This document shows positions 63,903 to 64,000 of a stretch of 64,000 bases of DNA, one piece after another (within the stretch, counting starts at the first letter, position 1; each line of letters starts with the position of its first letter). Origin of the DNA: Exophiala sp. HKRS030 (lineage: Eukaryota > Ascomycota > Eurotiomycetes > Chaetothyriales > Herpotrichiellaceae). Location: NCBI GenBank assembly GCA_023897205.1, contig JAHWDD010000010.1, forward strand, positions 806,001 to 870,000, written 5' to 3'. The notes beneath the pieces are model-generated. The model was given only the letters and a program-made list of their open reading frames with translations, was not told the origin of the DNA and did no database searches. The position numbers were made by a program, and so were the translations under genes.

Positions 63903-64000
63903 ATACGCGCGATGCCTTATATCCCAGGTATCATACCATTTCATCCCATGGGATTCGTGGCCAGACGGCGCACTTTCCGAAGAAGATCAAGGGTTTGACA

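Noticed and set aside
1..64000. CRISPR array, rRNA, tRNA or intact transposon
   Set aside because: No regularly spaced repeats, no recognisable rRNA or transposase/reverse transcriptase motifs; tRNAs were not found by eye but a tRNAscan run would be needed to exclude them.

Overview
The window is nuclear DNA of a filamentous ascomycete (Pezizomycotina). The evidence is short introns of roughly 44-250 bp with GT..AG ends and CTAAC-like branch sites, genes packed on both strands, fungal-only families (HET, Zn2Cys6 factor, SUR7/PalI, Vps3844/DUF3844), a fused PabA-PabB protein and mannitol-1-phosphate 5-dehydrogenase. The class is not determined. All identities come from reading translated exons by eye; no database search was run.

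Layout. 0-4.5 kb: a cut-off reading frame, a gene-poor stretch and a SUR7/PalI-like four-pass membrane protein. 4.5-7.5 kb: mannitol-1-phosphate dehydrogenase, then a short-chain dehydrogenase that has lost its catalytic-serine segment and its reading frame (a likely pseudogene). 8.5-15.6 kb: an accessory trio of FAD monooxygenase, DHA14-type MFS pump and Zn2Cys6 activator, with the pump and activator divergent around a promoter holding a CGG-N6-CCG site; this looks like a small self-regulated catabolic or detoxification cluster. 16-34 kb: mostly housekeeping genes: PABA synthase, MED6, RAD23, mitochondrial ribosome recycling factor, a TPT/DMT transporter, an unknown membrane protein, a Vps3844-like protein, an RSC4-like tandem bromodomain protein divergent from CKS1, and a DsbA-fold protein. 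35-53 kb: a putative zinc-finger membrane protein, a mitochondrial protein, a disordered nuclear protein, a family-2 O-methyltransferase next to an amidohydrolase, an SDS3-like Rpd3L subunit, a secreted aldose 1-epimerase and a 1238-residue low-complexity nuclear protein. 53-64 kb: GNAT acetyltransferase, a DHA1-type MFS transporter, an intronless secreted protein built from DPTW.DW repeats plus a cysteine-rich domain, a HET-domain protein and the APC/C subunit CDC26.

The least explained items are the DPTW-repeat secreted protein, the broken dehydrogenase beside the monooxygenase cluster, and two short DNA motifs (TACGGAGTA and CCTAGGTA-like) that recur in the intergenic DNA. No rRNA, tRNA, CRISPR or intact transposon was recognised.
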